From Fagopyrum homotropicum (Eukaryota; Streptophyta; Magnoliopsida; Caryophyllales; Polygonaceae): DNA of 64,000 nt. The stretch is from the NCBI GenBank assembly GCA_033239125.1, contig BSWB01000005.1:17909447-17973446 (forward strand). The letters are read 5' to 3'. Of the stretch, positions 35,541 through 45,805 are shown piece by piece (within the stretch, counting starts at the first letter, position 1; the number at the start of each line of letters is the position of its first letter). The notes under the pieces are model-generated. The model did no database searches. It was not told where the DNA came from and saw nothing but the letters and a program-made list of their open reading frames with translations. The position numbers were made by a program, and so were the translations under genes.

Positions 35541-36312
35541 AACTCATCCATAGAAAGTCCAAGTAGATAGACATACATGTGGAGGTTTGAAATTGACAAG
35601 TCTTTATTAGAGTCATCAAACAAGATTAAAGTGGCTTATACTATACGATGTTCTTTTCTAAAATTGGAAAGAGAAACGAGAATCTTAATCCTATTGATGA
35701 AGTTCATAAATTGAACAACAAGGACCCGTAGTCATCACATATAAGAGAAGAAAATCTAAAGAAAAAGAAAAAAAAATAATAGAAAATAGATAACCATCTT
35801 ATCTCCATAGACACGTCGGATTTGAAGGCTTCAACGTGTAAAAGCCTCCTGTTACAGCTGCGCCTTTCACAATCCTATTCCTGACTGAGCTGTCTTACGA
35901 AGGGTACGTGTAAAGTGAATCACACATTCTCGCGCTCTATGTATATAAAGCATATTTGAAATTTTGTTGGGTAATGTTTTTACTCAAGACTTTGAGGTGT
36001 GAATTACTTCCTTATCTTTCAAAGTGTTTGCTTTCGTATTTATTGTTGTTGAGTTTCAAGCAAATCACCGCATACAACAAAACTTACAATCGAATTACAC
36101 AGTAAATTGATCGAAATCGATTTTCTTACTAAAAACGTAACATCTTGTACGGAGGCACTTAGATCGTTGGTTAAAGTAAGTTAAAGGTAGTTGACGGGAA
36201 ACATCCGTTAACAAAAACAACCATAAATGAATTAATTAATGTTAGTTGATCCTCATATATGATGGGCATTGATACTCTACATTTAGTGTGGGAAAAAAAA
36301 AGTTTAAGTCTC
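35541..36312. other. Intergenic, no gene seen
   Basis: AT-rich DNA up to the LINE 2 target duplication. A TATATAAAGCATATTTG stretch at 35941 resembles a promoter TATA region or the U3 of an old LTR, but no gene or paired repeat follows. Confidence 0.3.
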
Positions 36313-36327
36313 AAATAAGACTATCCT
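36313..36327. repeat. LINE 2 target-site duplication, left
   Basis: AAATAAGACTATCCT directly abuts the LINE poly(A) (plus-strand T run) and is repeated at 45323-45337, just past the ORF1 start. A perfect duplication of at least 15 bp is typical of target-primed reverse transcription. Confidence 0.9.
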
Positions 36328-36389
36328 TTTTTTTGGTGAAAATGGAGTGAACTACTCCACGCCGGAACGTTTTATTAATTAAAACAGCA

Positions 36390-37092
36390 TTACAAGCGAG
36401 AAATTCGAGGGAAACTTACTCCCCTAAGATCGTCCATCAAAATAGGAAGAAGAGATGGCGGGGGTTGCCCTAGTTTGTGAACCCCAAGACTACATGAAAA
36501 GGCAAAATTAGCAAGCGAATCTGTCACTCTATTACCTTCTCTAAAGATGTGGCCGAAATCGATGATCCAATCCCGGGTAAAGAAGCGTTGACAACGTATC
36601 ACCAGGCTCGCAAGCGGGTGTGAGGGGCACACCCCTTGGTTAATAAAGTTGATAGCCGTAGTCAAGTCCATTTCCAAGCATACCTTACGGAAACCAGCTT
36701 CCCAAGCCAGCTCCAGCCCATGGACTACTCCCCATAACTCCGCAACCGGTTTAGAGGTACTTCCAATATTAGCAGCCACGCCTTGAACCATTCACCATGC
36801 TCATCCCTGATAACAGCTCCCGCAACAGCTCTGCCATTAGACCCCTTTAAAGCTCCATCCGTGTTGACTATAACCCATCTGGATCGACTTCGGTTTGCAC
36901 TAGGTGACCAACCTTTTGGTTTTCGGGAGCAACTTCGACAGTGAGAACCTACCCTGCACCATAACCAACTCAGCAAACCTATCTTCCAGGAATGGTCCCT
37001 TATTACTCATCATTTCCTTGTCAGAGAAGGCTGTAGCGTTTATCCATTTCCAGAGCCACCACACCATACAAGCGAACCTCGCATTCCAGTAC
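36390..37092 (-). pseudogene. LINE 2 ORF2 3' end: RNase H-like domain
   Basis: Overlapping frames give VNTDGALKGSNGRAVAGAVIRDEHG, where the family has the first catalytic Asp, then AELWGVVHGLELAWEAGF (Glu), LEMDLTTAINFI (second Asp) and FREGNRVTDSLANFA (last Asp region). This is the RVT_3 plant RNase H arrangement. A frameshift near 36780 separates the parts. The N-terminal piece (YWNARFACMVWWLWKW) continues directly from the zf-RVT sequence beyond the CACTA insertion. Confidence 0.82.
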
Positions 37093-37095
37093 AAA
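37093..37095. repeat. CACTA target duplication AAA, left
   Basis: AAA precedes CACTAGTACAAA and AAA at 40991-40993 follows TTTGTACTAGTG. Three base pairs is the CACTA duplication size. Removing the element and one copy restores the LINE reading frame. Confidence 0.85.
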
Positions 37096-37225
37096 CACTA
37101 GTACAAAGAGGGGTTGTAGACCCCGGTTTTTTTGTACATGGGACCCCGGTTTTCAAAGTGTGGTTAACGGGAGCAAGGTAAATCTACTCGGACCTCGCTA
37201 ATTGTCACCGAGGTAATAAAATTTC

Positions 37226-37432
37226 GGACCACGGTTATTTTAAATAACCGTGGTCCCAGTTCTAATTTTTTTTTAAAAAAAAACGCGTCGGACCACGGTT
37301 ATTTTAAATAACCGTGGTCCAAGTTTTAAATTTTTTTTAAAAAAAAAACAAGTCGGACCACGGTTATTTATAATAACCGTGGTCCCAGTTCTAATTTTTT
37401 TTTAAAAAAATACCACGGTGCTTTAAAGAACC
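37226..37432. repeat. Left subterminal repeats of the CACTA element
   Basis: Palindromic units GGACCACGGTTATTT...AATAACCGTGGTCC occur at about 37226-37256, 37290-37321 and 37355-37384, plus a degenerate unit near 37406, each separated by T8-9A8-9 spacers. These arrays are where CACTA-encoded DNA-binding proteins normally bind. Confidence 0.88.
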
Positions 37433-37778
37433 GTGGCTGCAAGAATCTTCATATCAACAAAATTGTTGCAGCAAACTTGTGTTAAGAACGTGATCATTGA
37501 TCAATTCTACAACTTCATTTACATAAACTTTGAATCCACCTTGAACTATAAACTATAATACATAAAAACATAGCATTTGAGCTCTCTTCAGAGATAGTTA
37601 AGCTTGAGATCTTCATGAATTATTGCCGGTACTTGCTTCATTGAATTGATCTATGAACAATTAGATACTTTTCAAATAGTGGTTGTACGTGATGAACGAT
37701 AACTCCGGCATATAAAGCAAGGAAGAAGCTAGAAACGAAAGCAGTAATCACTGTCCCGATAACTGCAGCTGGTCATAG

Positions 37779-37945
37779 CATGTGGCGAGTCCAGCAAACG
37801 GGACACATACGGTCTCCAAAAAGGGACCTTCTCGTCCAACAAGATCTTCTAGAAGCCGCTTCCATCCTCTGAACAGCATGTATGGGCTCTTCCATAGAGC
37901 AACTATTGTGATTGAAATCACATCAACAGGCAAGGCAACCATAGT
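37779..37945 (-). pseudogene. Captured membrane-protein exon C (in CACTA)
   Basis: The minus strand reads VALPVDVISITIVALWKSPYMLF, then RGWKRLLEDLVGREGPFLET and VCVPFAGLA. This matches what I recall of a conserved multi-pass plant membrane protein family of unknown function with WKSPYMLFxGW and REGPFLETxCVPFAGLA signatures; I cannot give its name. A TTTTCTAG acceptor precedes it. The exon and its flank are partly duplicated in tandem next door. Confidence 0.62.
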
Positions 37946-38112
37946 AACTAGAAAAGAACCGGGTAGTAGTTTAATTAATATAGAATGAGCAATAAAATGT
38001 AAATTACTTAATAGAAAAACAAGCAAGGCAACCATAGTAACCAGAAACGAATCGGGTAGTAGTTTAATTAATACGGAATGAGAAATAAAATGTAAATTAC
38101 TTAATAGAAAAT
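37931..38112. repeat. Tandem duplication of about 93 bp inside the CACTA
   Basis: CAAGGCAACCATAGTAAC...TTACTTAATAGAAAA occurs twice in succession (about 37931 and 38024). It duplicates the 5' edge of captured exon C with its intron acceptor. Copies differ at about eight positions. Confidence 0.82.
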
Positions 38113-38769
38113 TTTTTTTAATTACTAGATAAACATGTCTTGTATACATGCTTTGGATACCTTATTGTCAGCTTATATATAATATGCTAGCTGTTGGTAT
38201 GAGTTGCACTACTGATTGTATATTATCATTACATACTTAAGCAAATAGGGATGAACAAAAATATTATCTTTTACTTTTTAAAATGTGTGGAATTGGGCCC
38301 ATTAGATTGAATTTACTTACACCTTTTAGTCTGACAGCATCATTAACAGAGTAATTATTTTATATATTAAGGGATTTTTTACTATTTATTAAAAAACGTG
38401 ATAAATTGAGTAATAAAATAAAAATATAGAATAACTCATATTTCAACATTACGAAGACTTTGATTCTTATGATTCCTTATAGTTATGTCATATTACTCAT
38501 TCAAATACTAAATACCTTTATATATTTCTATTATGTATAGCAATTCCGTATTACAATCAATTATTCTAACTATCTATTGATCTACAAAAGTTATCTACTC
38601 ATATGTCTTGAATACGGATGATGCTTTTCGAGGCATTACATACCCCGCAGACTGTAACTTATCAACCAAAACGGTTTTTCAGGTTCATATTTGTTTGTTT
38701 ATGTTATCTTTATCGGGTTCGTTCTAACATTCTCAAGAACAAAAGTATTCAAGAAAGTGACAAGATACT

Positions 38770-38955
38770 CACCATGAAGCAATGGTAGAACTTGTCACTC
38801 GCAGTTTCCCCAACAGCTTCAAAGGTTGCAATCAAGGTTGCAAAGTACCCGTATGCTACTCCGCCTACAACGCTCCCAGTGATCCCGAATACAGGCCAAA
38901 TCACCAAAGGAATTGGCAGTAAAAGCAATACCAAACTCCTTAAAACAACTCCAAG
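38770..38955 (-). pseudogene. Captured membrane-protein exon B (in CACTA)
   Basis: The minus strand reads LGVVLRSLVLLLLPIPLVIW, PVFGITGSVVGGVAYGYFAT and FEAVGETASDKFYHCFM, two hydrophobic segments ending in a K-FYHCF motif, followed by a preserved GTGAGT donor. It would sit upstream of exon C in the parent gene, in the same order and strand, so introns were captured with the exons. Confidence 0.62.
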
Positions 38956-39039
38956 CTTATTTGTCATGAATCAATTTCCCAAATGAAAATAGTAACTCTT
39001 CAAAATAGAAGGTAACTGAAAGTATACTTGAATGGATCA

Positions 39040-39200
39040 AAGCAACAATGTAGACAGATATATACTTCAACGCATAGTAGTATGTCCAAATAACAGGAGC
39101 ATGCCAAAGCCCAATAATCACTGCAGAGTTCCTAAATCCGATAACGCCAAGCACAAGAGGGGTAACAAGAAGAGCTGCAACAATTTCGAATGGAGAACAA
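39040..39200 (-). pseudogene. Captured membrane-protein exon A (in CACTA)
   Basis: The minus strand reads EIVAALLVTPLVLGVIGF then RNSAVIIGLWHAPVIWTYYY, a hydrophobic region of the same putative membrane protein, followed by a possible GTATAT donor. A longer open frame to 39298 exists, but its N-terminal part looks like intron or unrelated sequence. Exons A, B and C are collinear. Confidence 0.58.
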
Positions 39201-39462
39201 GAAGCACAAATGTTATAACTCTTTTTCAAACAACTCATCAAGTGCTCCATTTTGTAGTGATCAACATTAATATAGTTAAACCCTGTGTTGCTTCTCACAC
39301 AAAAATGGTTTTGAAACTAGCTAAACCAAATCAATCTAAATTAGGATCCATTCGGTTGCTCCATCTCACACAAAATGGTTTTGAAACTAGCTAATACAAA
39401 ATCAAACTACTTAAAATCCCTATAACAAACAAGCACAACAAACAAACTGACTGTCTAATTAC

Positions 39463-39606
39463 CTTGGCAGTGTATTAGCAGGACAGTGGAGCAATCACTA
39501 TAATGTCAGCCCAACGGCTAAGCTGAACATGAAGAACTCCATCATCTATTATTTTCCAAGAATTCCAATCATCTTTATCAGTGTAAAGAGGAGGAGAAGA
39601 AACATG
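39463..39606 (-). pseudogene. Captured phosphopantothenoylcysteine decarboxylase (HAL3-like) exon in CACTA
   Basis: The minus strand reads LYTDKDDWNSWKIIDDGVLH, VQLSRWADIIVIAPLS and then, after a one-base insertion and a one-base deletion, NTLAK, followed by a GTAATT donor. Plant HAL3/PPCDC proteins have DEDEWxxW...VLHIELRRWADxMVIAPLSANTLxK here, part of the FMN-binding fold. PPCDC makes 4'-phosphopantetheine in coenzyme A synthesis. This fragment keeps one exon, is frameshifted and cannot make enzyme. It is separate from the membrane-protein exons, so the element acquired at least two unrelated genes. Confidence 0.72.
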
Positions 39607-40735
39607 TGTTAACGTAGCAAAACCAACAAGCCTATTTCCCCATTTAATGTTATGTTTCTTAAAGGATCATCTTTAAAATATGAAGTCTTCAGTTCAGGTA
39701 AAGTAGAAGGCTACTAAAAAGGATTGCGTTAGAAAGCTTGGTCTTTGTAATAGAAGAATAAAGTGGCATAACATATCATATGCAGGCTCACAACAGGTGA
39801 AAGCAATATGTTTGGTGTTACAAAATCTAGGAGCCTAAAGCTTCAACCAAAATACCATTTAGCAAGAAGGAGAGTTTTTCCATCAAAACTATTGACTTAG
39901 GTGATACAAATTGGTAAGTTTACACCAAAAGAATTGCTAGATGTGTGACATTTAAGGAAACATATCTGAACCTACAAATAACAGCATTCCTAATTACCTT
40001 TAGTCTATCCAATGCAGTAGAATTGAGCTAAATAATAAACATAATCTTCTACATTATTAATCAATTAATATAAAACCAAAACAACTATGATACTAGTTCA
40101 AAACAAATAACAACATTCTTAATTACCTTTATTAATCAATTGAGCTAAATAGCAAATTCCGTCTCAGATTCAGAACATGTTCCTCAAGCCAAATTAAGCA
40201 CACGCACAGACAACACCAAATTGAAGAGGTGAAAAGATGAATAATTAAGAAAAAAGCAGAAACTTTGCAACGAAACCCTACCAGAAATACATTTCCTAAA
40301 TTGTATGGGAAAACGCCAAAAGAAAGAAGAAGAAGAAGAAGAAGAAGAAGATGAGGGATGCTCACGGTGACGGCCATGCGTAGGTAGGGAGGGTTCCTGA
40401 ATGATCTGGTTTGGGGCATTTTGAAGCGGATGAGCGTTGGAGAGAATGACGAGACTAGATTACAACTTCTTATTGACAATATTCCAATTGACATCATTGT
40501 GGTTTTTTGTGGGACCGAGGAACGCCGGCCTGGAGCAAGGATGAGGAATGCCAGCTTTGAGCAGGGCTGAGAAACGCCGGCCGGATCTGGTCGATTGAGG
40601 AGCGCAACGCAATGGAGAGAGTAGGTTGATTTGACGCCGGGCTACCGATGAGAGAGCAGTTCGATCGATTTGAATCCTTAGGCTAGGGTTTTTTTCCAAA
40701 ATGACGCGATTTGATAGAAGGTTTATTTAATAATA
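39607..40735 (-). other. CACTA interior, unassigned, possibly a captured first exon
   Basis: Minus-strand frames at 40460-40699 and 40132-40497 (the latter with LRMAV followed by a GTGAGC donor-like sequence, then a Leu-rich run from a (GAA)n repeat at 40321-40350) may include the first exon of a captured gene. I cannot identify a family. The rest is AT-rich. Confidence 0.3.
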
Positions 40736-40960
40736 CACCACGGTTATTAAATAACCGGTGTCCGAGAATGTTGTTTCACCCCGGTTGTTAACGATAACCG
40801 TGGTCTGAGTAAAAAATTAATATTATAGCCCGGTTATTTCAAATAACCGGGGTCCGAATTTTTTTAAAAAAAATTAAAAATCAATTGTCCACGGTTATAT
40901 GTATAACCGTGGTCCGAAAATACCCCTGATCACGGTTTTTTAAAACCGCTCCAACATAAG
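40736..40960. repeat. Right subterminal repeats of the CACTA element
   Basis: CACGGTTATTxAAATAACCGGTG, CCCGGTTGTTAACGATAACCG, CCCGGTTATTTCAAATAACCG and CCACGGTTATATGTATAACCG mirror the left array. The units have diverged more than those on the left. Confidence 0.85.
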
Positions 40961-40990
40961 CGAGGTCTAGGAGGGGTATTTGTACTAGTG

Positions 40991-43900
40991 AAATCCGATG
41001 TATTGACTTTCTTCAAGCTTACATTAACGTATAGCCACTCTTCCCATTCCAAGCTGAAGAATACATGTGTGTGTTGCTCCGGCACAAGCGCAAGCCAGAC
41101 CTGCCTCACCCACGGACAGTCTCTAAGGACGTGAATCAAGGACTCCTCCATCAACGGACAACAACTGCAGTAGTAAGATGACGACATATGACGACGGCAT
41201 CGTTGAACATTAGTCAGCGGAACTCCCCAAAGTAACAACGACATGAAAAACCGGTCTCTTTCTATAACCTATAGTTTCCATGTTTAGACGAACAGGCTTT
41301 CACACACCTGAAAGCGCTCACGCCTCTCCGAAATAAAATGATATGCAGAAGAAGATGAGAACTCCCTATCATTTGAACCCAGCCGGCCACCGGATTGAGT
41401 CATGACCTCCATGTTCATCAACCACCGCCATGGCCGAAAGTTTAAGACATCCTATCTGGTTTAATTTCCCATCTAAGTAACTCTAGTTCCAGCTTCCGGA
41501 GTCTAACCAAACATCACATACATGCAGGGGTCTATCCTGCAGACAATGCTTAATCGTTCCACGGGCTCTTTGTCAATCCAAACACCCCTCCAGAAGTAAG
41601 CCCTACGGCCATCCTTCACACTCCATCCAATATGTGGGGCGACCACGCTGTTATAAGCATTAGCCAACCCCTTCCAGATGAAAGAACTACCCCCTGCATT
41701 GAATTTCTTGGGGTCAGTCATCCCCTTGAATCAAATATTTAGCCCATAACAACCTTGCCCACACTTGTTCCTTGTTAGTGAAAAGACGCCAGCCAAGTTT
41801 CCCAACCATGACAAGATTCGTATATGCCGCTTTCCTGAACCCAAGTCCCCCAACACACTTAGCCTGGCACACCTTATCCAACCCAGAAGGTGAACTTTAC
41901 GGTTACCTGGGAGCAACCCTAAAGAAAATCTTTGCATACCTTATCAAGATAACTCAACACTTTTATAGGGAGGAGGAGAGTATTCATAGCGTATATAGAT
42001 AGGGTAGAGAGGACCGACTTTATAAGAGTAGCTCGACCGTAAATACTCAGAAAGTTGGCCTTCCAACCCGCAAGGCGCTTCGAGACCCGCTCTAAAAGAG
42101 GACAAAACGTTGAAGTCAAAACCCGCTCATGGAGGAAAGGAATACCAAGACATTTCCCGAGGTGCCTAGCAGAAGAAATGCCACAAAGATTACTCAGGGT
42201 CCATTCCAAACTACCTTGGACATTTTGAGAGACATAAAGCTTGGATTTGGCAAGGTTAACCCGCTCCCCCGAGGCCTCGCGAAAATCCTTAAGGATGCTT
42301 CTAATGATAGTCAATTGAGACACGAAAGCTTCTGCAAACAAAAGGATATCCTCCGCAAAGAGAAGATGAGAAATTTTCGGACCCCCTCTCAACAGTCTCA
42401 TAGGTTTCCAGTCACCCCCTTCCACCACTCTTTTGATCATACAGCTCAACCTTTCCAGACAAAGGACGAAAATATAAGGAGAAAGCGGATCACCTTGTCT
42501 AAGCCCTCTGAACATAGGGAAGCTAATTGTAGCTTCTCCGTTCCATAGTAGTTTCATCGACGCTAATTCTAGGTAAGAAGACATAGAACAAACCCATCAG
42601 GAGTAGAGTCCAACGTCCTGCAGATTCTCGACAATGAACTCCCACCTCAACATATCATATGCCTTCTCAAGGTCCAGTTTTAGGGTCATTCATTCTTTAC
42701 GACCCTTTTTCCTCTTCATTGAATGAATAGATTCCTGAACAATAACAATGTTATCGGAGATCATCCTTCCCGGTATAAAATTTGGATTGAATTGGTGACA
42801 CCAAATGGTCCATCGCCCCTTTAAGACGATTAGCTAGAATCTTCGTAATCACTTTATAGCTCACATTGCATAGGCTTATTGGTCAGTATTAGTTGATGGT
42901 TTTAGGCTTAAACACTTTCCCGATCAACTCAATAAGATTTTCATTTGATGCTTGCTCAAGAGCTCCATTAGAGAAGAAACCTTTCACAAACTCCATCAAA
43001 GAAGCACCAACAGTGGCCCATAAGTTCTTATAGAAGATGGGCTGAAAGCTATCTGGTCCGGAAGCCTTCAGCAGTCCCATCAACTTCACTACAGCAATGA
43101 TCTCCTCATTAGTACACAACCGACTTAGAGAGGCACGCTGAGAAGCCGACAAAACCGGGAAACCACCCGTCGGTAATTGAACAAGATGGGTAAGGTCTTG
43201 CGGACCATAGAGGCTTTTGTATTACTCCAGTGCATGGGCTTCCAAAACCTTCATATCCGTACACCAACTGTCGTCGTCTAGTTTAAGGGCAACAACCCGG
43301 TTGTGTTGTCTGCAAACGACAATCGAGAGATGAAAAAATTTGGCAATTTTGTCACCATGCAATAACCAGTCTTGGCGGGATTTTTGGTACCACAAAGTCT
43401 CTTCCTAAGCCAGAGTCACTTCAAGTTGCTCTTTCGTTACAGACTCCCTACCCAACAGAATGTGTGTGACCCCTTTTGCAAGCTCCTTACTAATCTCTTC
43501 CAACTGTCTAATCAGCTCCTCCTTCCTAACCAGAATGTCACAAAATACCTCCTTGTTTCACTTCCTCAAGACAACCTGTAGTTTCTGGAGAGCCCCGGGT
43601 AGAAGGGCCATCCTATCCCAATATTTCTCAATCAGATGTACAAATTCCGGGTGTGTAACCACGCAGCTTGGAACCTGAAGGATCCCCGTCTATGGTTGTA
43701 TGTTACCAATGTCTCAAACGAGATGAATAGTGGGTTGTGGTCCGAGGACAATCTAGGGAGATGGAGCACACTTGTTTCCAGTCAATTCAATCGTCCCTTC
43801 GTTGACGTAAAAACCCGATCAAGTCTCTTCGATAATCTCGTAGCACCCATGTATAGAGAGGACCATGAAACCCTAGGTCGACCAACTATGAGTTGTTTAC
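40991..43900 (-). pseudogene. LINE 2 ORF2: truncated endonuclease, RT and zf-RVT
   Basis: From 5': the end of the endonuclease (RLSKRLDRVF, LPRLSSDHNPL) at about 43860-43700; RT start (LLKASGPDSFQPIFYKNLW) in the 42889-43152 frame; RT palm in 41919-42584 (FRGLRQGDPLSPYIF, then LLFAEDILLFAEAF, LGKCLGIPF); and zf-RVT in 40930-41244 (LLLWGVPLTNVQRCRRHM, CPLMEESLIHVLRDC). Stops and frameshifts separate these. The catalytic FADD is FAED, so the first Asp is changed. The N-terminal half of the endonuclease, with its GDFN motif, is missing. The protein is non-functional. Confidence 0.85.
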
Positions 43901-45307
43901 CCATTCATCAAAAGTGATTGAAACCCTCGATAACCTATTCGAGCCGCCTTGATGCTCCTCGAGGCAATAGTTGGCTCCAGGGACAATACGTTGTGTGGAT
44001 GGGATCACAACTTTGATAGGTTGTGTGGATGGGAGCACAACTTTGAGAGGTGTTTGTCCGGAGGCAATACCCATCCCCAGTTCACCACAAGGAGACCTCT
44101 TCTTATGATTATTCTTTGAGATATATTTGGCTCTAGGGGCAATACGTTGTGTGGATGGGAGCACAACTTTGATAGGTGTTTGTCCGGATCCCTTGGAAGC
44201 ACTAACCTTACTCGAACTCGTTGTCTTACCTCCGTTTGTACCACTGTATTTACCAGTGATTGCACCCAAAGGTTTACCTTTATTGGTAGGCTTCCGTCGG
44301 AATAATTATCCATTCCCAAATGCTAGCTTCTTCGGTCGATTGACACTCATCCCCAAGCACTATGGCAGCCCCTGCTGATGGAGGTATTTTTCCCAAAGGC
44401 ATCTCGGGAGCCTCATTAATGTTAGCATTAGCAGTATACCCAGAATCAGCATGTTGTGGGGTATTGTCTAACTAGTCTAAATGCCATCCATCTCTACTAC
44501 CTAGGGCACAAATGCAATTGTCCCCGTAATGCATTGGTCCTTGTGGTGCCCGTAACATCCACAACCAAAACATATGACATGGAGATTTTCATATTCAAGC
44601 AGTAGTCTCTTTCCATTCAGTAAGACATCGCCTTTCAAAGGTCTGTTGAGGTCGATACTCACACATACTCTCGCATACCTTCCACGATCAAGATTGAGAG
44701 TTTTTTCATCTATCCGGAGAGGGATCCCCAATTACAAAGCAATGGCCTTCAAAACCCCTGTGTTGTACATGAAGAAAGACAATCCTGAAATACGTACCCA
44801 AACACCAGTGGTCGTGATTTTCGAGGTCCATAGGTCAAACGAAGGGTTCCGTTGCTAAATTAGTAGGTAGTACCCGAACATCATCCAGGGGCCATTTGAG
44901 AGGGCATCAAGCATGTCGGTTTCCAACTTAAACCGCACCAGGAAGAAGCTATTTGGCAGATCAATAATCGTCCAGTCTCCCTTCGATTTCCATAACAATA
45001 TGATAGTTTTTACAAAGGGGTTGAAAGATATCATTCTCCTCAGCAATTTCAAGACTACAGAGTTTCTCTACGGGGCATTCAGAATTTGGACCACATCGGG
45101 GGTCACAGTGATTGACGGTGTGGCATCGTCTCCTTTGGGGAATTCAATTTGAATCTTGCTTGATTCTACAAGATTGTCGGGAAAAATAGGTAAGCGTCTC
45201 CAAGCATTCCCTCCAAATAAGAGTTTGCTCCATGAATTTTGAGCTTGATTCGGAATGTCAGTACCATGCGCAGGGGGAGGCATTACCTTCGTTAGGGGTA
45301 GTGACAT
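43901..45307 (-). pseudogene. LINE 2 ORF1 (DUF4283, CCHC) fused by deletion to endonuclease remnant
   Basis: The start is at 45307 (MSLPLTKVMPPPAHGT). DUF4283-like sequence follows (KSKGDWTIIDLPNSFFLVRF, LSNGPWMMFGYYLL), then GRYARVCVSIDLNRPL and a CCHC knuckle, CFGCGCYGHHKDQC (C-x2-C-x4-H-x4-C). The next frame (43886-44269) contains three repeats of KVVxPSTQRI and then runs into EEHQGGSNRLS...FDEWVNNS, which is endonuclease sequence. This indicates an internal deletion joining the ORF1 linker to mid-endonuclease. Several frameshifts are present. Confidence 0.8.
43970..44200 (-). repeat. Internal repeats in the LINE 2 ORF1 linker
   Basis: GTGTGGATGGGAGCACAACTT and neighbouring GGCAATACGTTGTGTGGATG are repeated three times, encoding KVVLPSTQRI-like units. 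The repeats adjoin the deletion joint with endonuclease sequence and may have promoted it. Confidence 0.75.
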
Positions 45308-45322
45308 GTCTTAACAAAAATT

Positions 45323-45338
45323 AAATAAGACTATCCTT
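45323..45338. repeat. LINE 2 target-site duplication, right
   Basis: AAATAAGACTATCCTT repeats the left copy at 36313. A diverged relative, AAATAAGGCTATCCC, recurs at about 45440, 25 bp after a second copy of the ORF1 start sequence (TTACCTTCGTTAGGGGTAGTG). Confidence 0.9.
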
Positions 45339-45402
45339 AAATAAATTTCATATATCAATTATATGTCTTAATTGTCACGCTTTGTAAATTCAAGCATAGT
45401 CG

Positions 45403-45475
45403 AGGAGGCGAGGCGTTACCTTCGTTAGGGGTAGTGAACCAAATAAGGCTATCCCAAAAAAAATTTCATATAAAT
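45403..45475. repeat. Local duplicate of the LINE 2 5' boundary
   Basis: GCGTTACCTTCGTTAGGGGTAGTGA followed by AAATAAGGCTATCCC and AAATTTCATATA repeats, with some loss, the sequence at 45281-45350 that spans the LINE 5' end and its target duplication. It looks like a small tandem duplication made after insertion. Confidence 0.68.
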
Positions 45476-45584
45476 TCTTGATTTTCCCATTTATGTAGTC
45501 AAGCTTTGGGCCCAAACCATTTAAACTCTACAACCCACTATGACATTGGGCCAAAATGATAGCTTTGAGTGGTTAGTCCAACTT

Positions 45585-45777
45585 TGAGAATGACTAAAAA
45601 TATTAGAAAGTCAAACTTGCTTTATTCCACTGAGAAATACATGTATATATATATATATGAAAGACCTAGACTTAGTTTACTAATATACTAAGACATAACA
45701 TTAACATATGGAAACAAACTTATTATACAATATTGATTTAGAGAGGTAAATAACATATATCAAGGGATATTGTATCA
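45585..45777 (-). repeat. Copia A 3' LTR
   Basis: On the plus strand it starts TGAGAATGACTAAAAATATT and ends GGGATATTGTATCA. It matches the LTR at 48815-48998 throughout, with a longer TA microsatellite. Confidence 0.88.
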
Positions 45778-45805
45778 CTTTTCCTCAAGTTGGAGCATGA
45801 ATGTC

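Larger units (their letters stand above)
37096..40990. mobile_element. Non-autonomous CACTA transposon carrying host gene fragments
   Basis: Perfect terminal inverted repeats CACTAGTACAAA and TTTGTACTAGTG, a 3-bp AAA duplication, and subterminal palindromic repeats (CGGACCACGGTTATTTTAAA-type) at both ends. No TNP1/TNP2-type transposase frame is present. The interior carries exon-like fragments of at least two host genes on the minus strand: a HAL3-like decarboxylase exon at 39463-39606 and membrane-protein exons at 37779-39200. That makes it a gene-capturing (Pack-CACTA type) element. It sits inside LINE 2. Confidence 0.92.
36328..45322 (-). mobile_element. LINE 2, near full length, interrupted by a CACTA element
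   Basis: Minus-strand non-LTR retrotransposon bounded by the 15-bp duplication, with its poly(A) end at 36328. Order from 5': ORF1 N-terminus (45307), DUF4283 (about 45052-44855), CCHC knuckle (44731-44501), linker repeats, partial endonuclease, RT, zf-RVT, then an RNase H domain. The CACTA transposon at 37096-40990 splits it between zf-RVT and RNase H. Without the CACTA it measures about 5.1 kb. The RNase H domain at the 3' end distinguishes this lineage from LINE 1. Confidence 0.9.

Noticed and set aside
37748..38149. Treating the 133-codon frame as a functional membrane protein
   Set aside because: It includes intron sequence and a tandemly duplicated exon edge inside a CACTA transposon; only the exon-like part matches a family.
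43372..43917. Plus-strand frames of 69-93 codons
   Set aside because: Antisense shadows over the LINE 2 endonuclease/RT region.
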